Shown here: piece after piece, positions 1 through 8,700 of the stretch
How the letters are laid out: each line of letters starts with the position of its first letter
Position numbering within the stretch: the first letter of the stretch is position 1
DNA from: Leeuwenhoekiella aequorea
GTDB taxonomy: Bacteria; Bacteroidota; Bacteroidia; Flavobacteriales; Flavobacteriaceae
NCBI RefSeq assembly: GCF_004104375.1
Contig: NZ_QOVM01000003.1
Span: 372,001-436,000, forward strand
Reading direction: 5' to 3'
DNA length: 64,000 nt
Notes under the pieces: model-generated
What the model was told of the DNA's origin: nothing
Seen by the model: only the letters and a program-made list of their open reading frames with translations
Databases searched by the model: none
Program-made: the position numbers and the translations under genes

Positions 1-1
1 T

Positions 2-652
2 TCTGAATCAATAACAGATAGAGGCCTCTATCCATTTGGCAAAGGAAAGATGACTATACGAATTCCCGAAGCTCAAAAAATTGGCTTTACGGCAGATGAA
101 ATTCAAATATTAGAAAATGCACAAGGGATAACTGAAGCTCAACAAAAGGCAATTCATATTTGGCTCGTCAGTTTTTACTTTGCAGGTATTCGAATTGGGG
201 ATGTATTACAACTAAAATGGTCAGATTTTAACGATGGACGCCTACTCTATCGGATGAACAAAAACAGTAAGCTTGTTTCTCTTAAAATTCCTGAAAAAGC
301 TATAGAAATATTTGATTTTTACAAAGACAATTCATCTTACAATGAGCTTGTCTTTCCTCAATTAAAAGGCACCAACCTCAATGATACTGAAGAAATATCG
401 AAAAGAACACAATCAATAACTCGAAATTTGAATAGAAGATTAAAGATTGCCACTAAGCAACTGGGGATAAAGAAAAATATAAGTATGCACATTGCCAGGC
501 ATAGTTTTGGTAATATTTCTGGGGATAAAATTCCTATTCAAATGCTGCAAAAATTGTATCGTCACTCATCTGTAACAACGACTATACGTTATCAAGCAAA
601 TTTCATCCATAAGGATGCTGATGATGCTTTGGATAGTGTAGTCAATTTTTGA
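2..652 (+). CDS. Tyrosine recombinase/integrase, C-terminal part
   Basis: This is the catalytic part of a phage-type tyrosine recombinase, which cuts and rejoins the ICE at its attachment site. The frame stays open to the left edge, so the N-terminal DNA-binding domains lie outside the window. Counting from the internal ATG at 50, the catalytic residues are visible: Arg48 in GIRIGDV, His147 and Arg150 in HIARH, His172 in LYRHSSV and the nucleophile Tyr181 in TIRYQ. The ATG at 50 is internal to the domain and is not the true start. It lies just before the metal-resistance cargo, at the opposite end of the element from the tRNA, as expected for an ICE integrase. Confidence 0.9.
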   Translation, partial: SESITDRGLYPFGKGKMTIRIPEAQKIGFTADEIQILENAQGITEAQQKAIHIWLVSFYFAGIRIGDVLQLKWSDFNDGRLLYRMNKNSKLVSLKIPEKAIEIFDFYKDNSSYNELVFPQLKGTNLNDTEEISKRTQSITRNLNRRLKIATKQLGIKKNISMHIARHSFGNISGDKIPIQMLQKLYRHSSVTTTIRYQANFIHKDADDALDSVVNF

Positions 653-665
653 ACCATTCCAATTT

Positions 666-700
666 TGCAACACAGTTGCACAAAAATTCTGTTATCTTTG
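666..700 (+). promoter_or_regulatory. Promoter with palindromic operator before DUF6660-like gene
   Basis: The palindrome TGCAACACAGTTGCA at 666-680 lies 12 nt before a Bacteroidota -7 element TATCTTTG at 693-700. The same arrangement with the same 12-nt spacing occurs at 1078-1112 before the next gene, so one repressor probably controls both. The two Fur-family proteins of this island are the obvious candidates (inference). The start codon at 705 is only 5 nt after the -7 box, so the transcript would be leaderless or nearly so. Confidence 0.6.
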
Positions 701-704
701 TAAC

Positions 705-1046
705 GTGGAATTTATTGTAATCATACTTTCGTTTTATTTCTTGGCACTTAATGCTGTGCCTTGCAATGATATGAATTATAGCGAAGATGATTCCCAAGTT
801 GTTACGGTAATCGATGCTGATGGTGACCACAGTCAAGATTGCGAGTTATGCTCGCCTTTTTGCCAATGTCATTGTTGCCACGTTCACACCATAAATTTCG
901 GGCTTGCTGTATTCGAGCCATTACAACCTGCAATTCTACACGAATTTTTCGCCAATTTTGATAACCTCGGCAAAGATATCCCACATTCCATTTTACTGCC
1001 AACGGTTATAATTCAGTTTCCTAGAAGAGGTTTTTTTGATTTTTAA
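705..1046 (+). CDS. DUF6660-like small exported Cys/His protein
   Basis: This 113-residue protein resembles the DUF6660 family that precedes CusA-type pumps in Bacteroidota; its function is unknown. A hydrophobic N-terminal signal segment (about residues 1-17) ends near a cysteine. A CELCSPFCQCHCCHVH cluster follows at about residues 46-61, which could bind soft metal ions. The GTG at 705 is chosen because the signal segment begins there and a promoter lies directly upstream. It may act as a periplasmic metal chaperone or sensor for the downstream pump. This role is inferred from context and the Cys/His cluster. Confidence 0.7.
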   Translation: MEFIVIILSFYFLALNAVPCNDMNYSEDDSQVVTVIDADGDHSQDCELCSPFCQCHCCHVHTINFGLAVFEPLQPAILHEFFANFDNLGKDIPHSILLPTVIIQFPRRGFFDF

Positions 1047-1077
1047 TAAACATACTCAAGGATTGTCAAAATTACTT

Positions 1078-1112
1078 TGCACAACCTGTGCATCGATTAA
1101 TTCGTATATTTG
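1078..1112 (+). promoter_or_regulatory. Second promoter/operator of the same design
   Basis: The palindrome TGCACAACCTGTGCA (1078-1092) is followed after 12 nt by the -7 element TATATTTG (1105-1112). It shares TGCA-N7-TGCA with the site at 666-680 although the inner bases differ, which suggests a dyad read by one regulator. The ATG of the next gene is at 1122, giving at most a very short leader. Confidence 0.6.
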
Positions 1113-1121
1113 TAAAACTTT

Positions 1122-1517
1122 ATGAAAATATTCGTTTCCATATCGATGTCGTTTCTATTCTTTTTTCAAGGAATAGCGGCCAATATGGAAGTTTGTGAGC
1201 AGATAGAAGAAATATCCCATTTTATCGCGCATTATCAAGACCATAGAGAAAATGATGGACTTTCTTTTTTTGAATATGTTTATGAAGATTACATAAATGA
1301 TGATGGAAAAGTGGATAACCACCATCCAGATTCAGACCACGACAATGAGCCTGTGCATATGAGCCACCAATGTTGTCAACATTTTGTATTCTTCGCACCT
1401 TTTCAACCTACGTTAATAAGTAAGGTTTCCCCCGAGGCTAAAAATCAGTATAATCATTACACATTCCAATTAAATTCCAGATATCTGGAATCGCTTTTCC
1501 AACCCCCTAAAGTATAA
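1122..1517 (+). CDS. Exported His/Asp-rich protein before RND pump
   Basis: This 131-residue protein of unknown family has a signal-like hydrophobic N-terminus (about residues 3-20). Its acidic, His-rich middle (HHPDSDHDNEPVHMSHQCCQH, quoted in part: HHPDSDHD then HMSHQCCQH, about residues 66-87) looks like a divalent metal-binding patch. It has its own promoter at 1105-1112 and lies 120 bp before the CusA-type pump. Length, position and composition resemble the preceding DUF6660-like protein, so the two may be functional analogues or diverged relatives. Metal binding is inferred from composition; no enzyme motif is visible. Confidence 0.65.
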   Translation: MKIFVSISMSFLFFFQGIAANMEVCEQIEEISHFIAHYQDHRENDGLSFFEYVYEDYINDDGKVDNHHPDSDHDNEPVHMSHQCCQHFVFFAPFQPTLISKVSPEAKNQYNHYTFQLNSRYLESLFQPPKV

Positions 1518-1636
1518 TTCAGTTTTTTTTTAGGATAGCTATATCCTACCGTGATGCTTTTCAAAGTAAGTATCGCATCATAAACGTATTGCATCTCTTT
1601 GCATTGCGATGTTTAAACTGAATTAATACTTTTTCT

Positions 1637-4600
1637 ATGATTAACAAAATCATTTCATTTTCCATTAATAACAAGTTTATTATTGGGCTCTTTATAGTGG
1701 CACTTGTAGGTACGGGCATTTGGTCTATGGCCACTATAAATCTGGGTTCTGTACCCGATATTACCAACAACCAAGTACAGGTTATTACAGTGGCCCCAAA
1801 TTTAGGTACTGAAGATATTGAGCAATTTGTTACCTATCCGGTAGAATTGGCAATGGCAAATCTTCCTGACGTTATCGAGCTGCGTTCAGTATCCCGTTTT
1901 GGGCTGTCCGTGGTTACCATTGTATTTAAGGACGAGGCAGGCACTTATCTTCCCCGGCAATTGGTACAAGAGAAATTAACCGAAGTTGCTGGAGAAATCC
2001 CCGAAGGCTTCGGCACGCCATTTATGGCACCAATAACTACAGGTCTGGGCGAAATCTACCAATACACCTTAAAATTAAAAGAGGGCTACGAAGATAAATA
2101 CGATGCAATGGAGCTTCGTACCATCCAAGATTGGATTGTAAAACGTCAAATGGCATTAGTCCCCGGAGTGGTCGAGGTCAATGCTTTTGGAGGTTATGTA
2201 AAACAGTATGAAGTTGCAATAAATCCTAATAAGCTGAAAAGTTTCGGTATTACAATGAATCAGGTCTTTGAAGCCTTGAAAGTCAACAATGCCAATACTG
2301 GTGGTGCTTACATTGAAAAAAACCACCAAGCAAATTTCATTCGTGGAGAAGGTTTGGCACGTAGCATTGAAGATTTGGAAAATACAGTTGTAACCACACA
2401 AAACGGAAGTCCTGTTTTAATCCGGGATGTCGCCGAAAAAGTAGGCTTTGGTAATCAGGTACGTTATGGTGCGTTTACCCAAGATGGACACGAAACTGTT
2501 GGTGGACAAATTTTAATGCTGAAAGGCGAAAGCCCAGGCAACGTAGTCGAAAATGTGGAGAAGCGCATTGTAGAAATACAAAAATCCCTACCCGAAGGCG
2601 TTTACATAGATACATTTTTAAGCCGAAGTGAACTCATTGGAAGAACCACAAGCACCGTTGAAAAAAACCTTATTGAAGGTTCATTGATTGTGATTTTTGT
2701 GCTTGTCTTGCTTTTGGGAAGTTTCCGTGGCGGCTTGATTACCGCTTCGGTAATTCCTTTGTCATTATTGTTCGCATTTATTTTGATGAAACAATTTGGA
2801 GTATGGGCAAACTTAATGTCCTTGGGTGCAATCGATTTTGGAATCATCGTGGATGGTGCTGTAATCATTGTGGAAGGAATGGTATTCCACATTCATCAAC
2901 GGATGAAAAAAACCACAACCGCCATAGACCAGTCTGAAATGGATGAAATAGCCTATGAATCGGCAAGTACGATGATGAATTCGGCATTTTTCGGACAATT
3001 GATTATCCTTATTGTATTTACCCCCATTTTGTTCTTAACAGGTGTTGAAGGAAAAATGTTCCGTCCAATGGCATTTACCTTCGGATTTGCAGTTTTAGGA
3101 GCGATTATCCTTTGTCTTACTTATGTTCCAATGATTTCTGCAATGTTCCTAAAACCTGCTAAAAATCAGAATAGTTGGTTTGCCAAATTTGAAAACAAGA
3201 TTGATAGGTTCAGTGATAAAATAATGTCCGGTTTAAACAGAGGGTATGTACCATTGCTCAATTTTGCACTTCGCTTTAGGGCTGGAGTCGTTATGGGCGC
3301 TGTTGCCCTGCTATTGATTGCGGGATTTATTTTCAGCAATATGGGTGGCGAATTTATTCCAAAATTTGATGAGGGCGATATTGCGTTTCAAGCGTTGATA
3401 AAACCGGGGAGCAGTCTAACAGAGTCCATTGAAGCTTCAAAAAAACTTCAAAATCTAATTAATGAATTTCCAGAAGTAAAAACGGTAGTTTCAAGGATTG
3501 GTGTGGCCGAAATACCAACAGACCCAATGCCTATGGACATTGCCGATAGTTACATTATTCTTGAAAAAGATAAGAGTAAATGGACTTCCGCAGATAGCAA
3601 AGAAGAACTCATAGAAAAAATACAGGAAAAAATTTCAGTCGTTCCCGGCGTAAATTTCGTATTTACCCAACCCGTAGAACTTCGTTTTAATGAATTGCTT
3701 ACCGGTGTTCGTGAGGACGTGGCAATTAAATTGTACGGCGAGGATTTAGAAGTGTTAGCCGACAAGGTACAGGAAATCGCAGCGGTCATCAGAACCGTTC
3801 CCGGAGCGGCTGACCTCAATGTGGAAGCTACAAGCGGTTTACCTCAAATGACGGTGGAATATAACCGTGCAAAAATGGCACAATATGGTGTAACCGTTGA
3901 CAAGTTGAACGATTATGTAAGTGCATCATTTGCAGGCGAACAGGCAAGTGTGATTTTTGAGGGCGAAAAACGATTCGATGTGGTCATTCGTTTGGCAAAG
4001 GAATTTAGACAGGACATCAACAGCCTTAAAAATCTTTATATCGATTTGCCAAACGGAGCGCAAGTGCCTTTAAAGGAAGTGGCAGATATCAGCTACAAAC
4101 CCGGGCCAATGCAGATTTCAAGGGACAATACCTCTCGTCGTATTTCGGTTGGTGTAAATGTTCGTGGGCGCGATGTGAAATCGATGGTCGAGGAAATACA
4201 GCAAAAATTGGAAACGGACGTGAAACTACCGCCAGGTTATTTTGTAACCTACGGAGGTTCGTTTGAAAACCTTCAACGTGCTTCAGACCGATTGATGATT
4301 GTAGTGCCTATTGCACTTTTCCTAATATTCATATTGCTCTATTTTGCATTGAGTTCGTTCTCACAATCCCTAATGATTTATATGGCAGTGCCCTTGGCGG
4401 CCATTGGTGGCGTGTTTGCCCTTTGGATAAGGGGAATGCCATTCAGTATTTCGGCAGGAGTCGGTTTTATCGTGCTCTTTGGAGTCGCGGTTTTAAACGG
4501 ATTGGTGCTGATAAACAAATTCAATGAACTAAAAGAAAGTGGAATGACAGACTTAAAAAAACGAATATACGAGGCAACGCACGAACGCTTACGCCCTATT

Positions 4601-6052
4601 TTGCTTACGGCAACGGCGGCCATTATGGGCTTTATCCCAATGGCGATTTCTACCTCTGGCGGTGCAGAAGTGCAGCGACCATTGGCAACGGTGGTTATTG
4701 GTGGATTGATAACAGCAACATTTTTAACGCTTGTTGTCCTTCCTGTACTATATTATTGGCTTGAATCGAGAAAGGAACGAAACAATACTGATGGAGGTGT
4801 AAGTTATGTCAACAAATCAACCAATATTGTAACCGTATTATTGATGGTTGGCGGTTTGATGGCTTCTGGAACTGCTTTTGCCCAAGACACCAATCAAGAT
4901 GGCACAATTCCAAAAACCTTGACTGTAGATGAGGCCATTGCTATGGCAAAACAGAATTATCCATCGCTTAAGGAAAGTCAGGCATTTATTGAACGGGAAA
5001 AGGCACTAAAAGGTACAAGTTTTGACCTTGGTAGCACACAAGTTTTCACGGGCAAAGAAGAATATGGTAATAATCTTCCTGGAGTACAGACAACCGTTGG
5101 TGTGCAACAGGGCAATATTGACTTGCTTTCCGGATTTTCGAAATCCAAGTTTTACAAAGAGCGCATTGCCTTGGGAGAAAAGTTTTATGTGGCCAGTGAA
5201 CAACAATTGGTGCGCAATGTGATGCAAGCCTATGACCAAATTAATTACTACAAGGCACAGTTGCGTTTTGCAGACCAATTGGACAGTATTTATGCCAATT
5301 TTAAGTCCGCTGCCCAACTTCGGTATGACACGGGAGAAACAGGCAAGTTGGAATTTATTTCAGCCTCTTCCGAGTTTCAACAGATTCAAGTGTTGAGGCA
5401 ACAAGCTTTTGATGATATTGAAATTGCCAAACGTGCCTTAAAACAATATTTGGGAACGGATGAAACCATCGAGACGGTAGATAGTTTTTACGAGCCATTG
5501 GATTTTATGGCGACATTGGATTCAACTTCGGTTGCCAATAACCCAATGTTGCAATATGCCTTGCAAAATGCCGAAGTAAGTAAAGCAAACGTGGGCGTTG
5601 AGAAATCACAATTCCTACCGAAATTCAGCTTATCGTATGGCAGACAGGTTGTGGATGAAGTGTCAGGCTTCAACACCTATCAGGCAGGTATTAGCATTCC
5701 GTTATGGTTTTTTCCCCAGAAGTCGAGGGTCAAGGCAGCCAAGGCAGACGCAATGGTAGCAGAGAATCAATATTTGGAACAAAAGGCGGTCACGGAAAGT
5801 CGTGTGTCGCAATTGACCAAATCCCTTGAAAAAACAAAGAAGATTTTGCAATATTACGAAGAAGGCGCACTACTCTTGGCAGAAGAACAAATTACCACCG
5901 CACAATTGGCATCTAAAGAAGGCGAAATAGATTACGTCAATTACATCACGATTCTCAACAGTGCCATCCGCATTAAACAAAACCATTTACAATACATCAA
6001 TCAGTTTAACCAGCAGACCATTGATATGCAATATCAATTGGGCAATTTATAA
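1637..6052 (+). CDS. CusA/CzcA RND metal pump fused to TolC-like factor
   Basis: Residues 1 to about 1040 form a heavy-metal-efflux RND permease of the CusA/CzcA type, an inner-membrane proton/metal antiporter. It has an N-terminal TM, a periplasmic porter domain, and a TM4 segment with DFGIIVDGA carrying the paired acidic residues typical of the family. After a short linker at about 1045-1075, with its own hydrophobic signal-like stretch ending TAFAQ, residues of about 1080-1471 form an outer-membrane-factor (TolC/CusC-like) coiled-coil protein. At 1471 residues the protein is far longer than a normal CusA (about 1040). Such fusions are known in Bacteroidota. The adaptor follows at once, so the complete tripartite pump is encoded by two genes. 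The substrate is probably Cu, Zn, Cd or Co and cannot be fixed from sequence. Confidence 0.9.
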   Translation: MINKIISFSINNKFIIGLFIVALVGTGIWSMATINLGSVPDITNNQVQVITVAPNLGTEDIEQFVTYPVELAMANLPDVIELRSVSRFGLSVVTIVFKDEAGTYLPRQLVQEKLTEVAGEIPEGFGTPFMAPITTGLGEIYQYTLKLKEGYEDKYDAMELRTIQDWIVKRQMALVPGVVEVNAFGGYVKQYEVAINPNKLKSFGITMNQVFEALKVNNANTGGAYIEKNHQANFIRGEGLARSIEDLENTVVTTQNGSPVLIRDVAEKVGFGNQVRYGAFTQDGHETVGGQILMLKGESPGNVVENVEKRIVEIQKSLPEGVYIDTFLSRSELIGRTTSTVEKNLIEGSLIVIFVLVLLLGSFRGGLITASVIPLSLLFAFILMKQFGVWANLMSLGAIDFGIIVDGAVIIVEGMVFHIHQRMKKTTTAIDQSEMDEIAYESASTMMNSAFFGQLIILIVFTPILFLTGVEGKMFRPMAFTFGFAVLGAIILCLTYVPMISAMFLKPAKNQNSWFAKFENKIDRFSDKIMSGLNRGYVPLLNFALRFRAGVVMGAVALLLIAGFIFSNMGGEFIPKFDEGDIAFQALIKPGSSLTESIEASKKLQNLINEFPEVKTVVSRIGVAEIPTDPMPMDIADSYIILEKDKSKWTSADSKEELIEKIQEKISVVPGVNFVFTQPVELRFNELLTGVREDVAIKLYGEDLEVLADKVQEIAAVIRTVPGAADLNVEATSGLPQMTVEYNRAKMAQYGVTVDKLNDYVSASFAGEQASVIFEGEKRFDVVIRLAKEFRQDINSLKNLYIDLPNGAQVPLKEVADISYKPGPMQISRDNTSRRISVGVNVRGRDVKSMVEEIQQKLETDVKLPPGYFVTYGGSFENLQRASDRLMIVVPIALFLIFILLYFALSSFSQSLMIYMAVPLAAIGGVFALWIRGMPFSISAGVGFIVLFGVAVLNGLVLINKFNELKESGMTDLKKRIYEATHERLRPILLTATAAIMGFIPMAISTSGGAEVQRPLATVVIGGLITATFLTLVVLPVLYYWLESRKERNNTDGGVSYVNKSTNIVTVLLMVGGLMASGTAFAQDTNQDGTIPKTLTVDEAIAMAKQNYPSLKESQAFIEREKALKGTSFDLGSTQVFTGKEEYGNNLPGVQTTVGVQQGNIDLLSGFSKSKFYKERIALGEKFYVASEQQLVRNVMQAYDQINYYKAQLRFADQLDSIYANFKSAAQLRYDTGETGKLEFISASSEFQQIQVLRQQAFDDIEIAKRALKQYLGTDETIETVDSFYEPLDFMATLDSTSVANNPMLQYALQNAEVSKANVGVEKSQFLPKFSLSYGRQVVDEVSGFNTYQAGISIPLWFFPQKSRVKAAKADAMVAENQYLEQKAVTESRVSQLTKSLEKTKKILQYYEEGALLLAEEQITTAQLASKEGEIDYVNYITILNSAIRIKQNHLQYINQFNQQTIDMQYQLGNL

Positions 6053-6068
6053 CCTTAAAAAAAGAGAA

Positions 6069-7325
6069 ATGAAGAATATACTATTAGTAAGTACCGTATT
6101 ATTTACACTTATGTTTATGAGTTGTAATGATGCCCCAAAATCTGAACTTGGGCATAACGAAGCCGAAGGCGTATCAAAAACCAATGAAGCTGGAGAAGAT
6201 GCACACGGCGAGGAAGGCCACAGTGAAGGAGAAGAAGAAGGTCACAGCGAGGAAGAAGGCGTTGTGGAACTCACAAAGCAACAGGCCGAAACCATAGGTT
6301 TGGAAATGAAACTTTTGGAGGAACGCAATTTAGGGAACAACATTAAGGTAACAGGAACGCTGGAACTTTTCCCACAGGACAAGGCGAACATAAGTCCTTT
6401 TGTTGGTGGAAATGTGAGTTCCATAAAAGTAATCCCTGGAGATAACGTAAAGAAAGGTCAGGTGTTGGCATATATAGAACACCCAGATATCATTGCTATG
6501 CAACAGGATTATCAGGAAAAAAATGACGAACTGGTCTTTTTGAAACAGGATTTTGAACGCAAGCAGACCCTTTATGATAAAGGTGTTTCTTCTGGCAAGG
6601 AATTTCAAATGGCACAGTCAAAATTTCGTTCTACAACATCCAGCGTCAATGGTTTGCGGTCCCAATTGAGACTGTTGGGCATTAACCCGGACAAAGTGGC
6701 GGAAGGACAGATATATTCCGCTGTTCCCATTACCTCGCCTATAAGTGGGTATGTGGATGAAGTAATGATTAGCCTTGGCGATTACGTGGCACAACAATCC
6801 AAAATGTTCTCGATAAGCGACAACTCAAAAATTTATGTCAACTTCAAAGTATATGAGAAGGACATAAAGCAAATCAAGCAAGGGCAACAGATATATTTTT
6901 CCACGGCCTCTCGTCCAGATGAACTGCTTAAAGCAACCGTTCGGTCTGTTGGTAAAACCTTCAATACAGACCCAAAAGCTTTGGAAGTTCTGGCAGATAT
7001 TGAAAACAAGGATAAAAACCTATTGCCGGGTATGTATGTGGAAGGGCGCATAGTGCAGGGCGAGAAAAAGGGTTTTGCCGTACCGGAAGCTGCCATTATA
7101 AAAGAAGGCGAGCAATCCTTCATTTTCATTTTGGATGAAGATGAAGAAATGGAAGCGGGCAAAATGAAATTCAAAATGATACCCGTAACGGTCGGTATTA
7201 CTGATTTAGGCTTTGTTGAAGTCAATTTGCCTGCCGAAGTTTCAAAGGATGCCAAAGTCGTGATAAACGGAGCTTATAACCTGTCTTCGGAAATGGTCAA
7301 GGGCGAACTGGAACACGGACATTAA
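6069..7325 (+). CDS. RND periplasmic adaptor lipoprotein, CusB/HlyD type
   Basis: The start at 6069 gives a lipoprotein signal (MKNILLVSTVLFTLMFMSC, lipobox Cys19), preferred over an upstream in-frame extension inside the pump gene. A His/Glu-rich stretch with repeated GHSE units (about residues 35-60) can bind metal ions. It is followed by the HlyD-like barrel-sandwich hybrid, a coiled-coil hairpin (about residues 145-200), and beta-barrel and membrane-proximal domains. The adaptor bridges the inner-membrane pump and the outer-membrane factor. It lies 16 bp after the fused pump gene and is surely co-transcribed with it. Length (418 residues) is normal. Confidence 0.9.
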   Translation: MKNILLVSTVLFTLMFMSCNDAPKSELGHNEAEGVSKTNEAGEDAHGEEGHSEGEEEGHSEEEGVVELTKQQAETIGLEMKLLEERNLGNNIKVTGTLELFPQDKANISPFVGGNVSSIKVIPGDNVKKGQVLAYIEHPDIIAMQQDYQEKNDELVFLKQDFERKQTLYDKGVSSGKEFQMAQSKFRSTTSSVNGLRSQLRLLGINPDKVAEGQIYSAVPITSPISGYVDEVMISLGDYVAQQSKMFSISDNSKIYVNFKVYEKDIKQIKQGQQIYFSTASRPDELLKATVRSVGKTFNTDPKALEVLADIENKDKNLLPGMYVEGRIVQGEKKGFAVPEAAIIKEGEQSFIFILDEDEEMEAGKMKFKMIPVTVGITDLGFVEVNLPAEVSKDAKVVINGAYNLSSEMVKGELEHGH

Positions 7326-7341
7326 TTCAATAACAATCAAA

Positions 7342-7414
7342 GATTTTGATTCCGAGTTTGTTTATCGTCTTAATTAATTAGTTAAAAATTAAAAAACAGG
7401 CTCGGTTCAAAATC
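7342..7414. other. Long inverted repeat after the pump operon
   Basis: GATTTTGATTCCGAG (7342-7356) pairs with CTCGGTTCAAAATC (7401-7414) with one or two mismatches across a 44-nt AT-rich loop. It may be a transcription end or a processing site between the pump genes and the PII-like gene. No clear T-tract follows, so it is not called as a terminator. Nothing convincingly coding is visible in 7326-7521. Confidence 0.4.
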
Positions 7415-7521
7415 GATTAAAAATTTAAAAATATGAAATGAGCTATAACAATGTGGATACCAACCACAATGTTGATTGGGGAATTACATATGACCATTAA
7501 AAAACAAATAAATATCAACAG

Positions 7522-7860
7522 ATGAAAGAAATAAAAGCATTTATAAAACCAAACCGAATCCAAAGAGTCATTGAAGCACTTTCTGACAATGGATTTGAAA
7601 GTATGACCCTTTCACAAGCAGAAGGCACGGGCGCATTCAAGGCAAAAGGTGCAAGACCGTCGCTAGATTTTCACGTAACAGATAGTCCTGTGGTAAAATT
7701 GGAATTGGTCTGTCAAAATGAGGAAGCCCAAGCGGCCATTGAAACAATTATAGCCAACGCCAAAACCGACGGGCCTGGAGATGGTATTATTTATATAGCA
7801 AATATTGAAGATGCCTTTCAGATTAAAACAGGAGATTCCTTAAAACGGCACGACCTGTAA
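7522..7860 (+). CDS. PII-like (GlnB-fold) signalling protein
   Basis: This 112-residue protein has the PII ferredoxin-like fold signature. It starts MKEIKAFIKPNRIQRVIEAL (beta1-alpha1) and ends with the conserved DGPGDGIIYIANIEDAFQIKTG region (in short: GPGDGIIYIANIEDA), which forms the nucleotide-binding B/C-loops. The T-loop region (about residues 37-52) is short and lacks the Tyr51 motif used in nitrogen signalling. This fits a PII-like protein dedicated to metal or other small-ligand sensing rather than GlnB. Such proteins recur beside metal RND pumps in Bacteroidota. It sits between the pump genes and a Fur-family gene 16 bp downstream. The partner is not evident. Confidence 0.8.
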   Translation: MKEIKAFIKPNRIQRVIEALSDNGFESMTLSQAEGTGAFKAKGARPSLDFHVTDSPVVKLELVCQNEEAQAAIETIIANAKTDGPGDGIIYIANIEDAFQIKTGDSLKRHDL

Positions 7861-7876
7861 ATCTCTTTTTAAACAA

Positions 7877-8299
7877 ATGGAAAAAATAGTTCAATTTTTA
7901 GAAAGCAAAGGAATACGACCTACAGCTATGCGCCTTATGACCTATAAGCGGTTGGCAGAGTTGAATGTGGCCATCAGCCTTGGCGACTTGGAAAAAGATT
8001 TTAAGGTTAGTGAAAGAAGTACCCTATTTAGGACTATGAAAGCGTTTGAAGAAAAAGGTATTGTGCATCAAATCGAGGATGGGACAGGAGTTATAAAATA
8101 CGCCCTTTGCGAAGAGAATTGTGAGTGCGAGGTCGGCAACGACCTTCATTTGCACTTTCATTGCAACAATTGTAATGAAACGGTCTGTTTAACAGAGCAT
8201 AAAATCCCTCACATCAACTTACCTGATGGTTATATTACCGAGGATATCAACTTGGTGGTAAAGGGCATTTGCGAAAAATGCAGTGGCAATTTGGATTAA
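7877..8299 (+). CDS. Fur-family metal-responsive repressor, copy 1
   Basis: This 140-residue protein has an N-terminal winged helix (KGIRPTAMRLMTYKRL to about residue 75). The C-terminal dimerisation domain contains the Fur-family metal motif HLHFHCNNC and a second CEKC pair near the end, forming a structural Zn site. A paralogue lies at 11278-11712, on the other side of the ATPase gene. It is likely a repressor of the island. The TGCA-N7-TGCA palindromes at 666 and 1078 are candidate targets (inference). Extra cysteines in CEENCECE (about residues 77-84) may be an additional metal site. Confidence 0.85.
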   Translation: MEKIVQFLESKGIRPTAMRLMTYKRLAELNVAISLGDLEKDFKVSERSTLFRTMKAFEEKGIVHQIEDGTGVIKYALCEENCECEVGNDLHLHFHCNNCNETVCLTEHKIPHINLPDGYITEDINLVVKGICEKCSGNLD

Positions 8300-8343
8300 A
8301 CGTTTGGTTTTTAAATTCAATTATTATTTATAAATAGTGAGCA

Positions 8344-8691
8344 ATGATATCAATCTATAAAAAAGAAGCTACTGTATATATGGTGGCAGAGAATAAGCTG
8401 GATGCCAAGGATTATGAAAACTTGATACCGGTCTTAACAGAACATATAACTGCATATCAGGAAGTTTCTTGGTATATTGAAATGAAAAATTTTGAAGGTT
8501 GGACGGCAGAGACATATTGGAAGGGAATTGAATTAGACCTTCCGAATGAAAAGCATTTAAAGCGTGTTGCTTTGGTGGGTAACGTTAAATGGCAAGAACA
8601 ATTTACCGAGGTATTGCTTCCTTTTTCAGAAGCTCATATAAAATTTTATAAGACCGAAGAAAAAGACGATGCCAAAGAGTGGATAAAATAA
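8344..8691 (+). CDS. SpoIIAA/STAS-like protein
   Basis: This 115-residue soluble protein resembles the SpoIIAA-like (STAS/SEC14-type) family: alternating strands and helices, a central WYIEMKNFEGW strand, and KRVALVGNVKWQEQF before a C-terminal helix. A distant homologue is encoded on the chromosomal side at 61524-61877. Members are often linked to membrane transport, but no activity is established. It lies between a Fur-family gene and the P1B-type ATPase and is probably co-transcribed with them. It may modulate the ATPase (inference). Confidence 0.7.
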   Translation: MISIYKKEATVYMVAENKLDAKDYENLIPVLTEHITAYQEVSWYIEMKNFEGWTAETYWKGIELDLPNEKHLKRVALVGNVKWQEQFTEVLLPFSEAHIKFYKTEEKDDAKEWIK

Positions 8692-8700
8692 AAATAAAAA

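Noticed and set aside
642-1002. Minus-strand frames opposite the DUF6660-like gene
   Set aside because: They conflict with the promoter and signal-peptide evidence for the plus-strand gene.
6833-7255. Minus-strand frame of 140 codons
   Set aside because: Antisense to the adaptor lipoprotein, Ser-rich shadow without features.
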